From Euryarchaeota archaeon UBA501 (GTDB lineage Archaea; Thermoplasmatota; Poseidoniia; Poseidoniales; Thalassarchaeaceae), in NCBI GenBank assembly GCA_002505685.1, contig DAVT01000128.1, positions 1 to 27,255 of the forward strand: 27,255 nt of DNA, given 5' to 3'. Of this stretch, positions 1 to 8,169 are shown in pieces (the first letter of the stretch is position 1; the number at the start of each line of letters is the position of its first letter). A program made the translations under genes and the position numbers. The notes beneath the pieces are model-generated. The model was not told the origin of the DNA and did not search any database. It saw only the letters and a list, made by a program, of their open reading frames with translations.

Positions 1-3000
1 TTTGACAACAACTTCGACTACCTTGACAGCAACATCTGCGGAACTAGAGGTTGGTTCGGCTACAGTTTGAGCAGGGGCAATAGGCTCGGGCTCAGGCTCG
101 GGCTCAGGAGTTGGTTTGGGGGCTATCGGTAAACTGGGTTCGACCGCAACAGGCGATTGTAACGCGTGGCTGGCCCACTCAGTACCTTGTATGCCACCAA
201 TGAGGCGCTCATCCGGGTTGATGTATGCTACCAATTTGCGATTCACGATTCTCAATTCAGAATCGCCCTCTGAAATCGATGAAATCCATTTTGCAACCTG
301 ATGACGATCAATTCGATTCAGCCCGTTTGCTATCTTTCGGATTAATGTGAACACCATTTGTGAGCCAAACCCTGCTGCATGTCGAACCACATATTGAACA
401 TCTACGGGGCCTCCAACGGACAAACGAAGGTTGCCTAATTCTGGATCCGGTTGTTTGAAATTTGCAATTGGGGGAAATTCGCCTCTTGCTAAACCGAAGA
501 CTGAAACTGCATCTTCGATACCAGTTCCCATTGGGTGGCCTGTGAATCCCTTTGTATTCGTGATGATAATCTGTGAAGCACTGTCTCCAAATGCTGCACG
601 GAGGGCTTGAATCTCAGCGGCGGCAGAGCCTCCTCGGGGTGGAGTTGCCGGTTCATGAGACATGAACGAAGTCTGCTTAGCAATCTGATGCCGGTTGAAA
701 CCCCACTTCCTTTCCATTCGTGAAATGAAATCATTCAATGAGTCTGAGACATGGTCTACATCAAGCCGAGTGGGATGATAGGCTGAGTTACCAAGGTGTG
801 TACCAAGAAGTTCTGCATATGGGACAACACCACGAGCATTGCTGAGACTATTACGTTCGATTACAAATGCCGCTGCACCCATCCCCAGCAGCATACCATT
901 TCTTCTTGCGTCAAATGGAAGGCTGACCTCTTCGACGATGTTGCCCATTGCGTGCGCTCCTGCGGCTGCAAATCCAGCGCCAATCCAAGTCATCATTTCA
1001 TCACTGGTTGAATCATCTGCACTAACCACAATGATTCGATCACAACGACCAGTAGCCAACCAATCCTCAGCAATTGAAATGGCAGATGGGGTTGAAGCGC
1101 AGGCATTGTTTACCGAAACATTTGGCCCCCTGGCCCCAATAGACTGTGCAAATTGTGAATGACCCATCGTCAATACTTGTAGTAAGAAGCGGCGATCGAA
1201 GTTACCGTTCTCATCTGATCCATTTTTTTGTGCGTGCAACATGGCTTGCTCAATACCAGGGAAACAGGAGGCGAAAATGACTCCGGTACGATCACGCTCA
1301 GATTCGGGAAGATGCCAATTCTGAACCAAGCGCTTGCCGGCCTTGTTGATTTGCTCCACTGCAACCAGCGGCAAACCTGCATCCTTCAGTGCCTCAAGGC
1401 CAGCTGCAACTGCTAGAGATGTCGTGATATCCATGGCTTCGACAATCTTGGGGTCTATCCCATATTGTACTGCTAAATCGAAGTGTCCTTTTCGCCCGGC
1501 CAGCTGTGGAATCAAGCTGAAATCATTGCATGGTACAAATTCGGCTGAACCGTCTGTATGCTTGATGATTCGAACCAAATTCCGATCTAACAAACGTTGC
1601 TTTATCTCATCTGATACTTCTGAGATGAAATTCTCACCCCGAATGATTCGATCAAAAACATCGGGTGCAAAAACGTCCTCCATTCCAGGCAAACCCAAAC
1701 TGACGCCTGAGAATACAAACGGGTCCAATTTTCGGTTATCGGAATTGACCTGCTGAACCGAACCCGTCGAGGATTTGCCAACTGACGCAATAGGGGTTTT
1801 TGGAACCTCATCCAACCATTCAACCAATGCAGGGAGTGTTTTAGCCCCTGTTGTACCTTTGACTCTATATTGAGATTGTATTTCATGGTGTATCTGATTG
1901 ATTTTCTCAGCCCCCATGCCTATGATTTCAAGGTCGGTTGAGCCATGAATCATCCTTGTTGGGAATCCGCTGACTTTCGAAACAATCTGAGCAATTGCCT
2001 GCTCCTTTTGTTTGCGTTCCATCTCCTCCTGATCTTCTGGGGTGACGGGGGATTCTGATTGAATTGAAGGTGCAGAGGGTGTAATGGTAGTTTGAATAGG
2101 CACCGCACTGCTCTGTGGGCCTGCTTTGAAGGCATCCGTATGCATAGCGTCCTGAATTTCGGGAAGATGTAGGATTTTACCCGAAAGTGCGTGTACTGCC
2201 AATGCGGCATGGAAAGATGCGATACCACCTACCTTAGGGTGATTGGTGTTCGTGACAATCTTCGGCTTGTTCTCAAAAATTTGTTCGGCAAACATGGCAA
2301 GGGCCCTCTTAGGGCCCACTTCCACAAACAAACGTGCGCCATCATCGTACATGGTCTCCATTTGGGTGGTCCACTCAACGGCTGAGGCCATTTGGGGCGC
2401 CAACTTTTCGAGAATTTTTTCCTTAGGTGATGAACCACTTGGGGCAACGTTTGGATACCAACCTCCATCGAAGTTAGAAGTGATCGGGATGGATGGCAAT
2501 CGTATATCCAAGCCATTCAAGAAACGCCGTAATGGCTCATTGGCTGGAGCTACAATTCGTGAGTGGAATGCATGACTGGTTTGCAATTGTACACAGGTTG
2601 CTCCAGCTTCATCGAATAACTTCATGACCCGCTTCATCGGCTCTGATTCGCCTGCAATCACAGTCATTTTGGGACTATTTTTGTTGGCTGCAATGACATA
2701 TCCGGGTTCTGCAGAAAGGACTGCTTCAATTTGCTCAAATGGTGCAGATACTGAAGCCATGATTCCGCAATCTGGCACATCAACACTCCCCATTTCGGTC
2801 CCTCTTGCCGCAACAGCACGCAATGCATCCTCGAAATTGAGAATTCCCGCAACCATCAGGGCTGCATATTCGCCAAGAGAGTGGCCTGCTACCATGTCTG
2901 GTTCTAAGCCATGGGCTTTCAACAATCGATACAATGCCAAATCTGCAGTAAGCATGGCAGGTTGTGTATACTCTGTTTGCTTAAGTTTCAATTCAGCATC

Positions 3001-5055
3001 TTTCTGTTGCTGTTCGGATAAATTCTCTCTCAAAACAAACGAAGAAAGCGATTCCCCGTCCAGAACTTCTGTCATCGTTCGGTCGGCCTCATTCCAAGTT
3101 TCTCCAATGCATCTGTACCTCTTGGACAAATCTAGAGTCATGCCGACATATTGGCTACCTTGGCCAGGATACAAGTGTGCCACTTTGGCTTGTTCGGGCA
3201 ATGGTGCTGTGTCTGTAATCATCACCATTTGCTTAGACAAAAAATCCCACTTTGAACGATCCTCACAAGATGCCTCAAACAAATCGAATCTCTTTGATAA
3301 TTGAGCCCAATTCGTGGCGACAATAGCACACCTGACGCCCTTGGCCACGAATCCTCTACTAGCTTCAGGTAAGGCGCTTGACAACCGTTTCCCATTTGGA
3401 TCGTCATCGAAGTTTGAGCCGGTGAATAGTTCTGCTCGAAGGGTTTCCATTTTCTCTTTGAGGGAAGGAATATCAGTAGCATTGGCCAGTAAAAGGCCAC
3501 CTTCGATCTCTTTCAATTCGGCATGCGTCATTGTTGGATGTGAATTTCCTTGCGCTGTGGTTTTCGTGTTTGGATTCAGCCATGCTGCTCGACGTGTGTC
3601 GAATTCATGTGCAACTGCAATGTGATAATCACGATCAAATGATTCGATCGCACAATGGAAATTGGTCCCTCCAAATCCAAATGAGGACACTCCTGCGCGT
3701 CGTGGATGAGACGTTGGTGAAGGCCATGGTTTCGCATCCGTTGGAACGTAGAAAGGATTTGAGTCCCATTCAAAATTCTCATTGGGTTTGGAAAAGCCTG
3801 CACTTGGAGGAATGGTTCCAGATTCTACTGCTCGAATGGCCTTGATGAGCCCCGCAATTCCTGCTGCAGCTTTGAGGTGCCCGATTTGACTTTTGATGGA
3901 ACCAACTGCAACCGTGTCACCTCGAGGCGCGTTCCTGAACGCCTCCGATAAACTGGTCAATTCAGTAGCGTCACCGACAACCGTCGATGTCCCGTGGGCT
4001 TCAATCAACTGGACAGTTGCTGAATCATAGCCAGCTTGCATATAGGCTCGACTGACCGCTTGAATCTGACCTCTAGTACTGGGGGCTGTAATTCCTTTAC
4101 CCCGACCATCGCTACTTGCACCCACACCTCTAATGACTGCTTGAATCGGATCTCCATCCCGTATTGCATCGGAGAGTCTTTTCAGAGCCAGAGCGCCTGA
4201 ACCCTCACCCATAACAAATCCATTTGCCTTAGAATCAAAGGGAGTGGAATGGGTGGGTGAAAGGGCTCCAATTGCACTGAATTTAGCAAAGGTTGCAGGG
4301 TCCATGGTTCGGTCACTTGCACCAGCAACCATCATGTCGACTTGCCTTGTTTGCAACAATCGACAAGCATCGAGAATCGCTGCAAAGGTTGACGCGCAGG
4401 CAGCATCTGTCGAGTAATTTGGACCCTGTAAATCCAACAAATTGGCAACCCGACCTGAAACAACGTTGGCCAACTCACCGGGCATTGTGTCTTCGGTGAC
4501 TTTCGGTAAACCATCGAGTAAAGCCGCCTTGAATGCTTCTTTTCCCTCCTGGGGCATACCTCCAGATTCGATAGCGTGCCGGGCGAATTGATCTGCCCAA
4601 ATTCTGTGATTCGAGAGATTTCGATTCTCCCCCCCGAGTGCATTGGCAAAAATCACGCCCGTACGGGACTTGGGTAACTCACTGGCACCTTCTCCCATAT
4701 ATCCGGCATTTTCCAATGCAGCCGCACTGACTGTGACGGCCCAGAGTTGAGTGTCATCGATTTGGTTCAATGAACCGGGTGGAGTTTTCCAACGCCGCCA
4801 ATCGAATTCAAAATTCTCGATCCAACCTCCAATTTTGGAATATGTCTTGTTTTCGTCGACATTTTTCGGGCCACCTTCGACCCAGAAGTCTTTGATATTC
4901 CAGCGGTTTTCTGGGACCTCTTTCAGTGAAACCTTTGCGGATAAGATGTTATTCCAAAAGGCATCTACATCCGAGGCATCTGGGAATAATGCTGCAACAC
5001 CGATGACTGCAATCGGCTCAAATGGATCTTGAGCCGGTTCTATTTCATCTGTCAA
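1..5055 (-). CDS. PfaA-like type I polyketide/fatty-acid synthase (KS-AT-ACP-like-KS), 3' part outside window
   Basis: Partial megasynthase: 1685 codons without a stop before the left edge. KS1 covers about residues 12-445 with the active site STDAACAST (Cys220), HGTST (His354) and KSQIGH (His393). The acyltransferase covers about 600-905, with PGQGSQ, GHSLGE (Ser726) and HAFHS (His831); the HAFH form is typical of malonyl-specific ATs. An ACP-like domain at 1020-1083 lacks the phosphopantetheine serine. KS2, about 1115-1560, keeps Cys1319, His1467 and His1507. A Pro-Glu repeat linker (about 1647-1660) then leads to a sequence that could open a further carrier domain. KS1 and the ACP-like domain resemble PfaA of polyunsaturated fatty acid synthases most closely. 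The start is TTG at 5055, after GAGGTGAT, which overlaps the fabI stop; no nearby in-frame ATG exists. It presumably extends malonyl units on carrier domains; the product is unknown. Confidence 0.88.
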   Translation of the reverse strand, partial: MTDEIEPAQDPFEPIAVIGVAALFPDASDVDAFWNNILSAKVSLKEVPENRWNIKDFWVEGGPKNVDENKTYSKIGGWIENFEFDWRRWKTPPGSLNQIDDTQLWAVTVSAAALENAGYMGEGASELPKSRTGVIFANALGGENRNLSNHRIWADQFARHAIESGGMPQEGKEAFKAALLDGLPKVTEDTMPGELANVVSGRVANLLDLQGPNYSTDAACASTFAAILDACRLLQTRQVDMMVAGASDRTMDPATFAKFSAIGALSPTHSTPFDSKANGFVMGEGSGALALKRLSDAIRDGDPIQAVIRGVGASSDGRGKGITAPSTRGQIQAVSRAYMQAGYDSATVQLIEAHGTSTVVGDATELTSLSEAFRNAPRGDTVAVGSIKSQIGHLKAAAGIAGLIKAIRAVESGTIPPSAGFSKPNENFEWDSNPFYVPTDAKPWPSPTSHPRRAGVSSFGFGGTNFHCAIESFDRDYHIAVAHEFDTRRAAWLNPNTKTTAQGNSHPTMTHAELKEIEGGLLLANATDIPSLKEKMETLRAELFTGSNFDDDPNGKRLSSALPEASRGFVAKGVRCAIVATNWAQLSKRFDLFEASCEDRSKWDFLSKQMVMITDTAPLPEQAKVAHLYPGQGSQYVGMTLDLSKRYRCIGETWNEADRTMTEVLDGESLSSFVLRENLSEQQQKDAELKLKQTEYTQPAMLTADLALYRLLKAHGLEPDMVAGHSLGEYAALMVAGILNFEDALRAVAARGTEMGSVDVPDCGIMASVSAPFEQIEAVLSAEPGYVIAANKNSPKMTVIAGESEPMKRVMKLFDEAGATCVQLQTSHAFHSRIVAPANEPLRRFLNGLDIRLPSIPITSNFDGGWYPNVAPSGSSPKEKILEKLAPQMASAVEWTTQMETMYDDGARLFVEVGPKRALAMFAEQIFENKPKIVTNTNHPKVGGIASFHAALAVHALSGKILHLPEIQDAMHTDAFKAGPQSSAVPIQTTITPSAPSIQSESPVTPEDQEEMERKQKEQAIAQIVSKVSGFPTRMIHGSTDLEIIGMGAEKINQIHHEIQSQYRVKGTTGAKTLPALVEWLDEVPKTPIASVGKSSTGSVQQVNSDNRKLDPFVFSGVSLGLPGMEDVFAPDVFDRIIRGENFISEVSDEIKQRLLDRNLVRIIKHTDGSAEFVPCNDFSLIPQLAGRKGHFDLAVQYGIDPKIVEAMDITTSLAVAAGLEALKDAGLPLVAVEQINKAGKRLVQNWHLPESERDRTGVIFASCFPGIEQAMLHAQKNGSDENGNFDRRFLLQVLTMGHSQFAQSIGARGPNVSVNNACASTPSAISIAEDWLATGRCDRIIVVSADDSTSDEMMTWIGAGFAAAGAHAMGNIVEEVSLPFDARRNGMLLGMGAAAFVIERNSLSNARGVVPYAELLGTHLGNSAYHPTRLDVDHVSDSLNDFISRMERKWGFNRHQIAKQTSFMSHEPATPPRGGSAAAEIQALRAAFGDSASQIIITNTKGFTGHPMGTGIEDAVSVFGLARGEFPPIANFKQPDPELGNLRLSVGGPVDVQYVVRHAAGFGSQMVFTLIRKIANGLNRIDRHQVAKWISSISEGDSELRIVNRKLVAYINPDERLIGGIQGTEWASHALQSPVAVEPSLPIAPKPTPEPEPEPEPIAPAQTVAEPTSSSADVAVKVVEVVVK
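1807..1998 (-). other. ACP-like domain with serine-to-alanine change (within the synthase)
   Basis: Residues 1020-1083 of the synthase align by eye with PUFA-synthase carrier domains. FPTRMI matches the family's YPTEML, DLE matches the start of helix II, and TLPALVEWL matches the usual C-terminal TLGEIVDYM. Where carriers have GIDSIK, with the serine that accepts 4'-phosphopantetheine, this protein reads GMGAEK. The alanine is residue 1049, codon at 1909-1911. The domain therefore cannot be charged in the usual way. It may be a structural or docking remnant. Confidence 0.7.
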
Positions 5056-5064
5056 ATTATCACC

Positions 5065-5856
5065 TCAATCACTGATACTATCTGGCACCATCGTACTGGA
5101 ATATCCAGCGTCAACGTGAATGATTTGGCCTGTAACTCCTGAGCCCAATGGGCTGGAAAGCCAAACTGCACAACCAGCGACATCATCTTGATTCACATTT
5201 CTTCGTAACGGTGAATTTCTCTCAACGTGATCCAATATATCTCCAAATCCAGGGATGCCACTGGCCGCTAAGGTGCGGATGGGTCCCGATGAAATCGCAT
5301 TCACCCTGTGCCCTTCTTCACCCACACGCATAGCCAGTTCTCGCACCCATGCCTCCAATGCTGCTTTGGCAATACTCATCACCCCGTAATTTGGAACATA
5401 TCGGGTGCTTGCAGCGTAAGTGAGGGTGATGGTTGACGAGTTTGCAGCAAGGTGCGGAAGTGCGTGTCGCATGACACGTTGCAATGAATGCGCTGAAATT
5501 GTCATTGCAAGATTGAGGGGCGCATCTTCGACAAACAACATGTGTCGGTCAAAACATTCCCGAGGGGCGAAGCCAATTGCATGAATGACTACATCTGCTT
5601 TTGATCCTGGTGACACTTCCTGCCATTCTTGGAAGAACTCAGCAGTTGTTTCCTCTTCTGAAACATCAATCGGATAGAATGCTTCGATAGCATCCAGTTT
5701 ATCTTTCAACTGAAAAACACGACTCATGAATCGCTTTTGATATCCAAGAATTAGTTTGCATCCCGCCTCAGCCAAGCGATTGCAAATCGCCCATGCGATT
5801 GAATCTTCAGAGGCAACGCCAAAAACGAGTGCCGTTTTTCCTTCGAGTTGTAACAT
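5065..5856 (-). CDS. fabI: Enoyl-[ACP] reductase, FabI type
   Basis: Short-chain dehydrogenase of 263 residues that reduces trans-2-enoyl thioesters with NAD(P)H, the last step of a fatty-acid elongation cycle, in the cytosol. The FabI-specific cofactor loop GVASEDSIAW lies at residues 13-22, and IHAIGFAPRE follows at 91-100. The catalytic set is Tyr147, Tyr157 and Lys164, the spacing of E. coli FabI (146/156/163), followed by NAISSGPIRTLAASG. Length equals the family norm. ATG at 5856 is preferred, with GGGTGAT just upstream; GTG at 5859 is possible. The stop is nine bases from the synthase start, in the same frame. FabI is a bacterial-type enzyme and unusual in archaea, so transfer is likely (inference). 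It may supply enoyl reduction to the synthase in place of PfaD. Confidence 0.93.
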   Translation of the reverse strand: MLQLEGKTALVFGVASEDSIAWAICNRLAEAGCKLILGYQKRFMSRVFQLKDKLDAIEAFYPIDVSEEETTAEFFQEWQEVSPGSKADVVIHAIGFAPRECFDRHMLFVEDAPLNLAMTISAHSLQRVMRHALPHLAANSSTITLTYAASTRYVPNYGVMSIAKAALEAWVRELAMRVGEEGHRVNAISSGPIRTLAASGIPGFGDILDHVERNSPLRRNVNQDDVAGCAVWLSSPLGSGVTGQIIHVDAGYSSTMVPDSISD

Positions 5857-5930
5857 CACATCACCCTCAACCCTACGGGTTGATGCTCTCGGAAGCAGAC
5901 GGGTTTTGAGGGTGCCCCTCGGAAATGACC
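5857..5930 (-). promoter_or_regulatory. Structured fabI leader with competing hairpins
   Basis: On the minus strand the 74-base gap holds a perfect hairpin, TCAACCC-GTA-GGGTTGA (5883 to 5867), directly before the fabI ribosome-binding region. The right arm plus the next bases, GGGTTGAGGGTG (5873-5862), can instead pair with the upstream CACCCTCAAAACCC (5914-5901), giving 12 pairs with a two-base bulge. The two folds exclude each other, and only the long one buries GAGGGTG. No TATA-like element is seen here, so fabI is probably read through from tatD. Regulation is inferred from the sequence alone. Confidence 0.5.
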
Positions 5931-5940
5931 CTACGGGTCA
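5926..5940 (-). terminator. Short perfect hairpin overlapping the TatD-like stop codon
   Basis: TGACCC and GGGTCA arms around a three-base loop (GTA on the minus strand) include the TAG stop of the TatD-like gene. No U-tract follows. It may be a weak terminator, processing site or 3' end stabiliser. The CCCGTAGGG core is the same as in the fabI leader hairpin. Confidence 0.4.
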
Positions 5941-6833
5941 ATTTGTCCATACAATTGATTTGGCCAAACTGAATGGACGTGAGAGAGCAATTCTTCAACT
6001 TCATTTTGAGATAGGATGGTCAATAATTCACTTGCAAGATTCTGTGTTCTTTTCGGCACTGTTTTCGGACCAAGAACTGCCCCCGGTCGTTTGGGGTCAT
6101 CCAAATAGTCTGTTTCCATCGTCCAAGATGATTTACAACATTCAAAACTGTCAATCAACTCTACGACACTATTTTTCCCCATGCTCACAGATGATGACAA
6201 ACCATGTGTGAACTGTTCACTGACATTTGCAGAAGCGTAGTGGTGTACAGCTCTTTTTCGATTCAAACCCGCACGATCGCAGATACTAGCCAACTCAGCA
6301 TTGGTCGTACTCCCATTGTCTTCAACATGCAATTGAATGGGGAAACCGGCCCTAGACGCCATCTGCATGACTGTTTCCAATTGGATATTTGCAGCAGACC
6401 AAATTTCCTCGGACACCGGATAATGGGGCCGGCCTACCTCTCCCAAAGCAACTGCCTGACCTTCAGCACAGTAATTCAATGCTAGTTCCACAGAATCCAA
6501 ATGCAATTGAGTGGCTAATTCCATCCCCATTGAGTGAACCTGTTTTTCCCATACAACCGGATGAGGCCCCAAAATGACGTGGACATTCAAACCCACATTC
6601 TTCCGGACTGATTTCGCCAAATCCAATGTTTGTAGGTATGCTTCGTCAACCTGCTCGATGGATTCTGGTAGAGATGAAGAAAATCCAGGCTTGTGAACCA
6701 AACAAATGTGGGTGCCTCCGGCATTGGCAAAATCCCTTGCTGCGGAAAGACCTCTTGCCTCTAAGTCGAGATGAATGTGAGTATCCCAAATTGGGCCGGT
6801 CCATCGACCCCCGGAAATTGTCATTTGAATCAA
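5931..6833 (-). CDS. TatD-related metal-dependent hydrolase (archaeal COG1099 type)
   Basis: Amidohydrolase-fold protein of 300 residues. The first metal-binding motif DTHIHLD is at about residues 18-24. A glutamate in LGEVGRP, histidines in QLHVED and VHHYA, and the acidic METDYLDDP with following PGAVLGPKTVP complete the set typical of the archaeal COG1099 branch of the TatD family. The substrate is unknown; family members are nucleases or phosphoesterases. The start used is TTG at 6833, which overlaps the upstream TGA as TTGA. An ATG three codons in (6824) is an alternative. It is translationally linked to the TBP-fold gene, and its own stop lies in a hairpin. Confidence 0.78.
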   Translation of the reverse strand: MIQMTISGGRWTGPIWDTHIHLDLEARGLSAARDFANAGGTHICLVHKPGFSSSLPESIEQVDEAYLQTLDLAKSVRKNVGLNVHVILGPHPVVWEKQVHSMGMELATQLHLDSVELALNYCAEGQAVALGEVGRPHYPVSEEIWSAANIQLETVMQMASRAGFPIQLHVEDNGSTTNAELASICDRAGLNRKRAVHHYASANVSEQFTHGLSSSVSMGKNSVVELIDSFECCKSSWTMETDYLDDPKRPGAVLGPKTVPKRTQNLASELLTILSQNEVEELLSHVHSVWPNQLYGQIDP

Positions 6834-7345
6834 CCCAACAGATTCTCATCAGAAAGACGTTGCTTCCATCTTCGAGCTGCTATGGATACCAATTTCCCGT
6901 GTCGCGCCTCTGTGGCGATTCCGCGGCCATTTCGGAAGAGCAACATTTTGACTTCATGCTTCTGATCATCGATTCGCAGACAATCAAGTTCTACATCCAT
7001 AACTGCCTCAGGGAATAAATCTGGTACACCTTCAAGGGATATCGTGGATTCAAAATCGAAAGAGGCAACCACGGGTCCAACCTCAAATGTCATTCCGGAT
7101 TCATTTTCACCCAATCGAAGCATGACTTCCTTGGCTGCAAGATGAGCCAAATCTTGTTTGCGACACCCATGCACAATTATCTTGCCATCCATATCCACCA
7201 GAAGTGTTGCACGGGGGGCAACCAAGGATAGCATCACATATTGCCCACTACGTTTCCCACCTAACTCATCAACAACTCTTTGCGGGTCCAAAGATACACT
7301 CGGATTGAATCTGAAAAGTTGATTTTCGACTCGAGTTGGGCTCAT
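6830..7345 (-). CDS. Divergent TATA-binding-protein-fold protein
   Basis: A 171-residue protein with two TBP-like repeats. Repeat 1 has APRATLLVDMDGKIIVHG followed by an amphipathic helix, parallel to the TBP pattern PKxALLIFSSGKxVxTG. Repeat 2 opens with VVASFDFESTISLEGV, like the second TBP repeat, and contains MLLFRNGRG. Of the four phenylalanines that TBP uses to kink TATA DNA, only the one in LLFRNGRG appears present. The FSSGK equivalent of repeat 1 is DMDGK, and no EQFPG-like segment is seen. The start is ATG at 7345, overlapping the upstream stop as ATGA; a longer reading from 7414 would overlap deeply and is rejected. It is probably not the general TBP. Function is unknown. The fold assignment is by eye. 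Confidence 0.6.
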   Translation of the reverse strand: MSPTRVENQLFRFNPSVSLDPQRVVDELGGKRSGQYVMLSLVAPRATLLVDMDGKIIVHGCRKQDLAHLAAKEVMLRLGENESGMTFEVGPVVASFDFESTISLEGVPDLFPEAVMDVELDCLRIDDQKHEVKMLLFRNGRGIATEARHGKLVSIAARRWKQRLSDENLLG

Positions 7346-8160
7346 TCTTCTTCCTCTCCTACATGTTCTGGTGGCGGTGATTTTTCCAATGCTTTGAGGA
7401 TGCTGGGGAGCCAAGCCTGCATGACTGGTACAAGGAGCACGGGTGCTTCCTCATCATCAACCTGTCCCCCGGAGAGTGTTGCCAATGAACCACGCAAACG
7501 GGATGCTAAACGTTCATCTCTTCTCACCTGTAATTCAGGCGTCAAAATCGATTCGGACCGAGCCCACCAAGTTGCTGCAAAAGCGCTGGCTTGCGCGTAT
7601 CCACTTGCCTTTTCGTTGTCCCTTTCTTGGCTTGGAGGGGAAACTTTTCTGATAGATTCACGCAACATCTTTCGCCAAATTCTGCCACTAAAAATCGAAC
7701 GAATCAGATGCTTGATTCGTACCATTTCATCGGCGCAATCTTCCACCCATTCAGTCCATTCTTCGTCATCAGGTTCAATGAAAAAAACGGGCCTTGGACC
7801 TTTTCCTGAAGAGCTCAACGCCGCTTGTAAAAGGCGACGAGGTTCTGGGTCCGGAAATCTGCATGTTTGAATCGTCTCAATCGAAGACATTCCCAACATC
7901 ATTCTCGCCAAAGTTCCGCCTGAAGATATCATTGCATCTCGGTTAATTCCGGGTGATGACTTTTCTTCCTCAAATTGTGAATCCCAAATTTCCGATTCAT
8001 CATCTGGCAAAAGGAATGCCAATCCATGCCAATTCCCTTCAGTACGTCGTAGTGTTGAACTGTATACCACATTGGGCAAAAATGGCCACAGTCTGATGAC
8101 GCCTCCACTAGGGTCGATCCAATCGACAGGGGCCCAAGTGAAGTGTGCCGAGTCGGCCAT
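7342..8160 (-). CDS. Conserved-looking hypothetical protein, 272 residues
   Basis: Not recognised. The protein is soluble, with no signal peptide or membrane segment. It is tryptophan-rich at the N terminus and has a basic, helical middle (around RIWRKMLRESIRK). The C-terminal half has a long charged helix-prone stretch (QVRRDERLASRLRG) and ends in four glutamates. It starts nine bases after the stop of the giant surface-protein gene, with GAGGT upstream of the ATG. It ends in an ATGA overlap with the TBP-fold gene, so the two proteins are probably made together. Context suggests a partner of the TBP-like protein, but nothing in the sequence defines its activity. Confidence 0.8.
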   Translation of the reverse strand: MADSAHFTWAPVDWIDPSGGVIRLWPFLPNVVYSSTLRRTEGNWHGLAFLLPDDESEIWDSQFEEEKSSPGINRDAMISSGGTLARMMLGMSSIETIQTCRFPDPEPRRLLQAALSSSGKGPRPVFFIEPDDEEWTEWVEDCADEMVRIKHLIRSIFSGRIWRKMLRESIRKVSPPSQERDNEKASGYAQASAFAATWWARSESILTPELQVRRDERLASRLRGSLATLSGGQVDDEEAPVLLVPVMQAWLPSILKALEKSPPPEHVGEEEE

Positions 8161-8169
8161 TGTTCAACC

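Noticed and set aside
2624..3304. A 226-codon open frame on the plus strand inside the synthase gene
   Set aside because: It is antisense to the acyltransferase-coding part of the synthase, has low-complexity Ser-rich composition and no recognisable motif; it is a shadow frame.
5867..5940. Reading the repeated CCCGTAGGG hairpins as a CRISPR-like or tRNA-like array
   Set aside because: There are only two copies here, with no regular spacers, cloverleaf or anticodon arm.
7346..7414. A 23-residue N-terminal extension of the TBP-fold protein
   Set aside because: It would overlap the upstream gene by 73 bases and is Arg-rich without family similarity; the ATGA overlap at 7342-7345 gives a better start.
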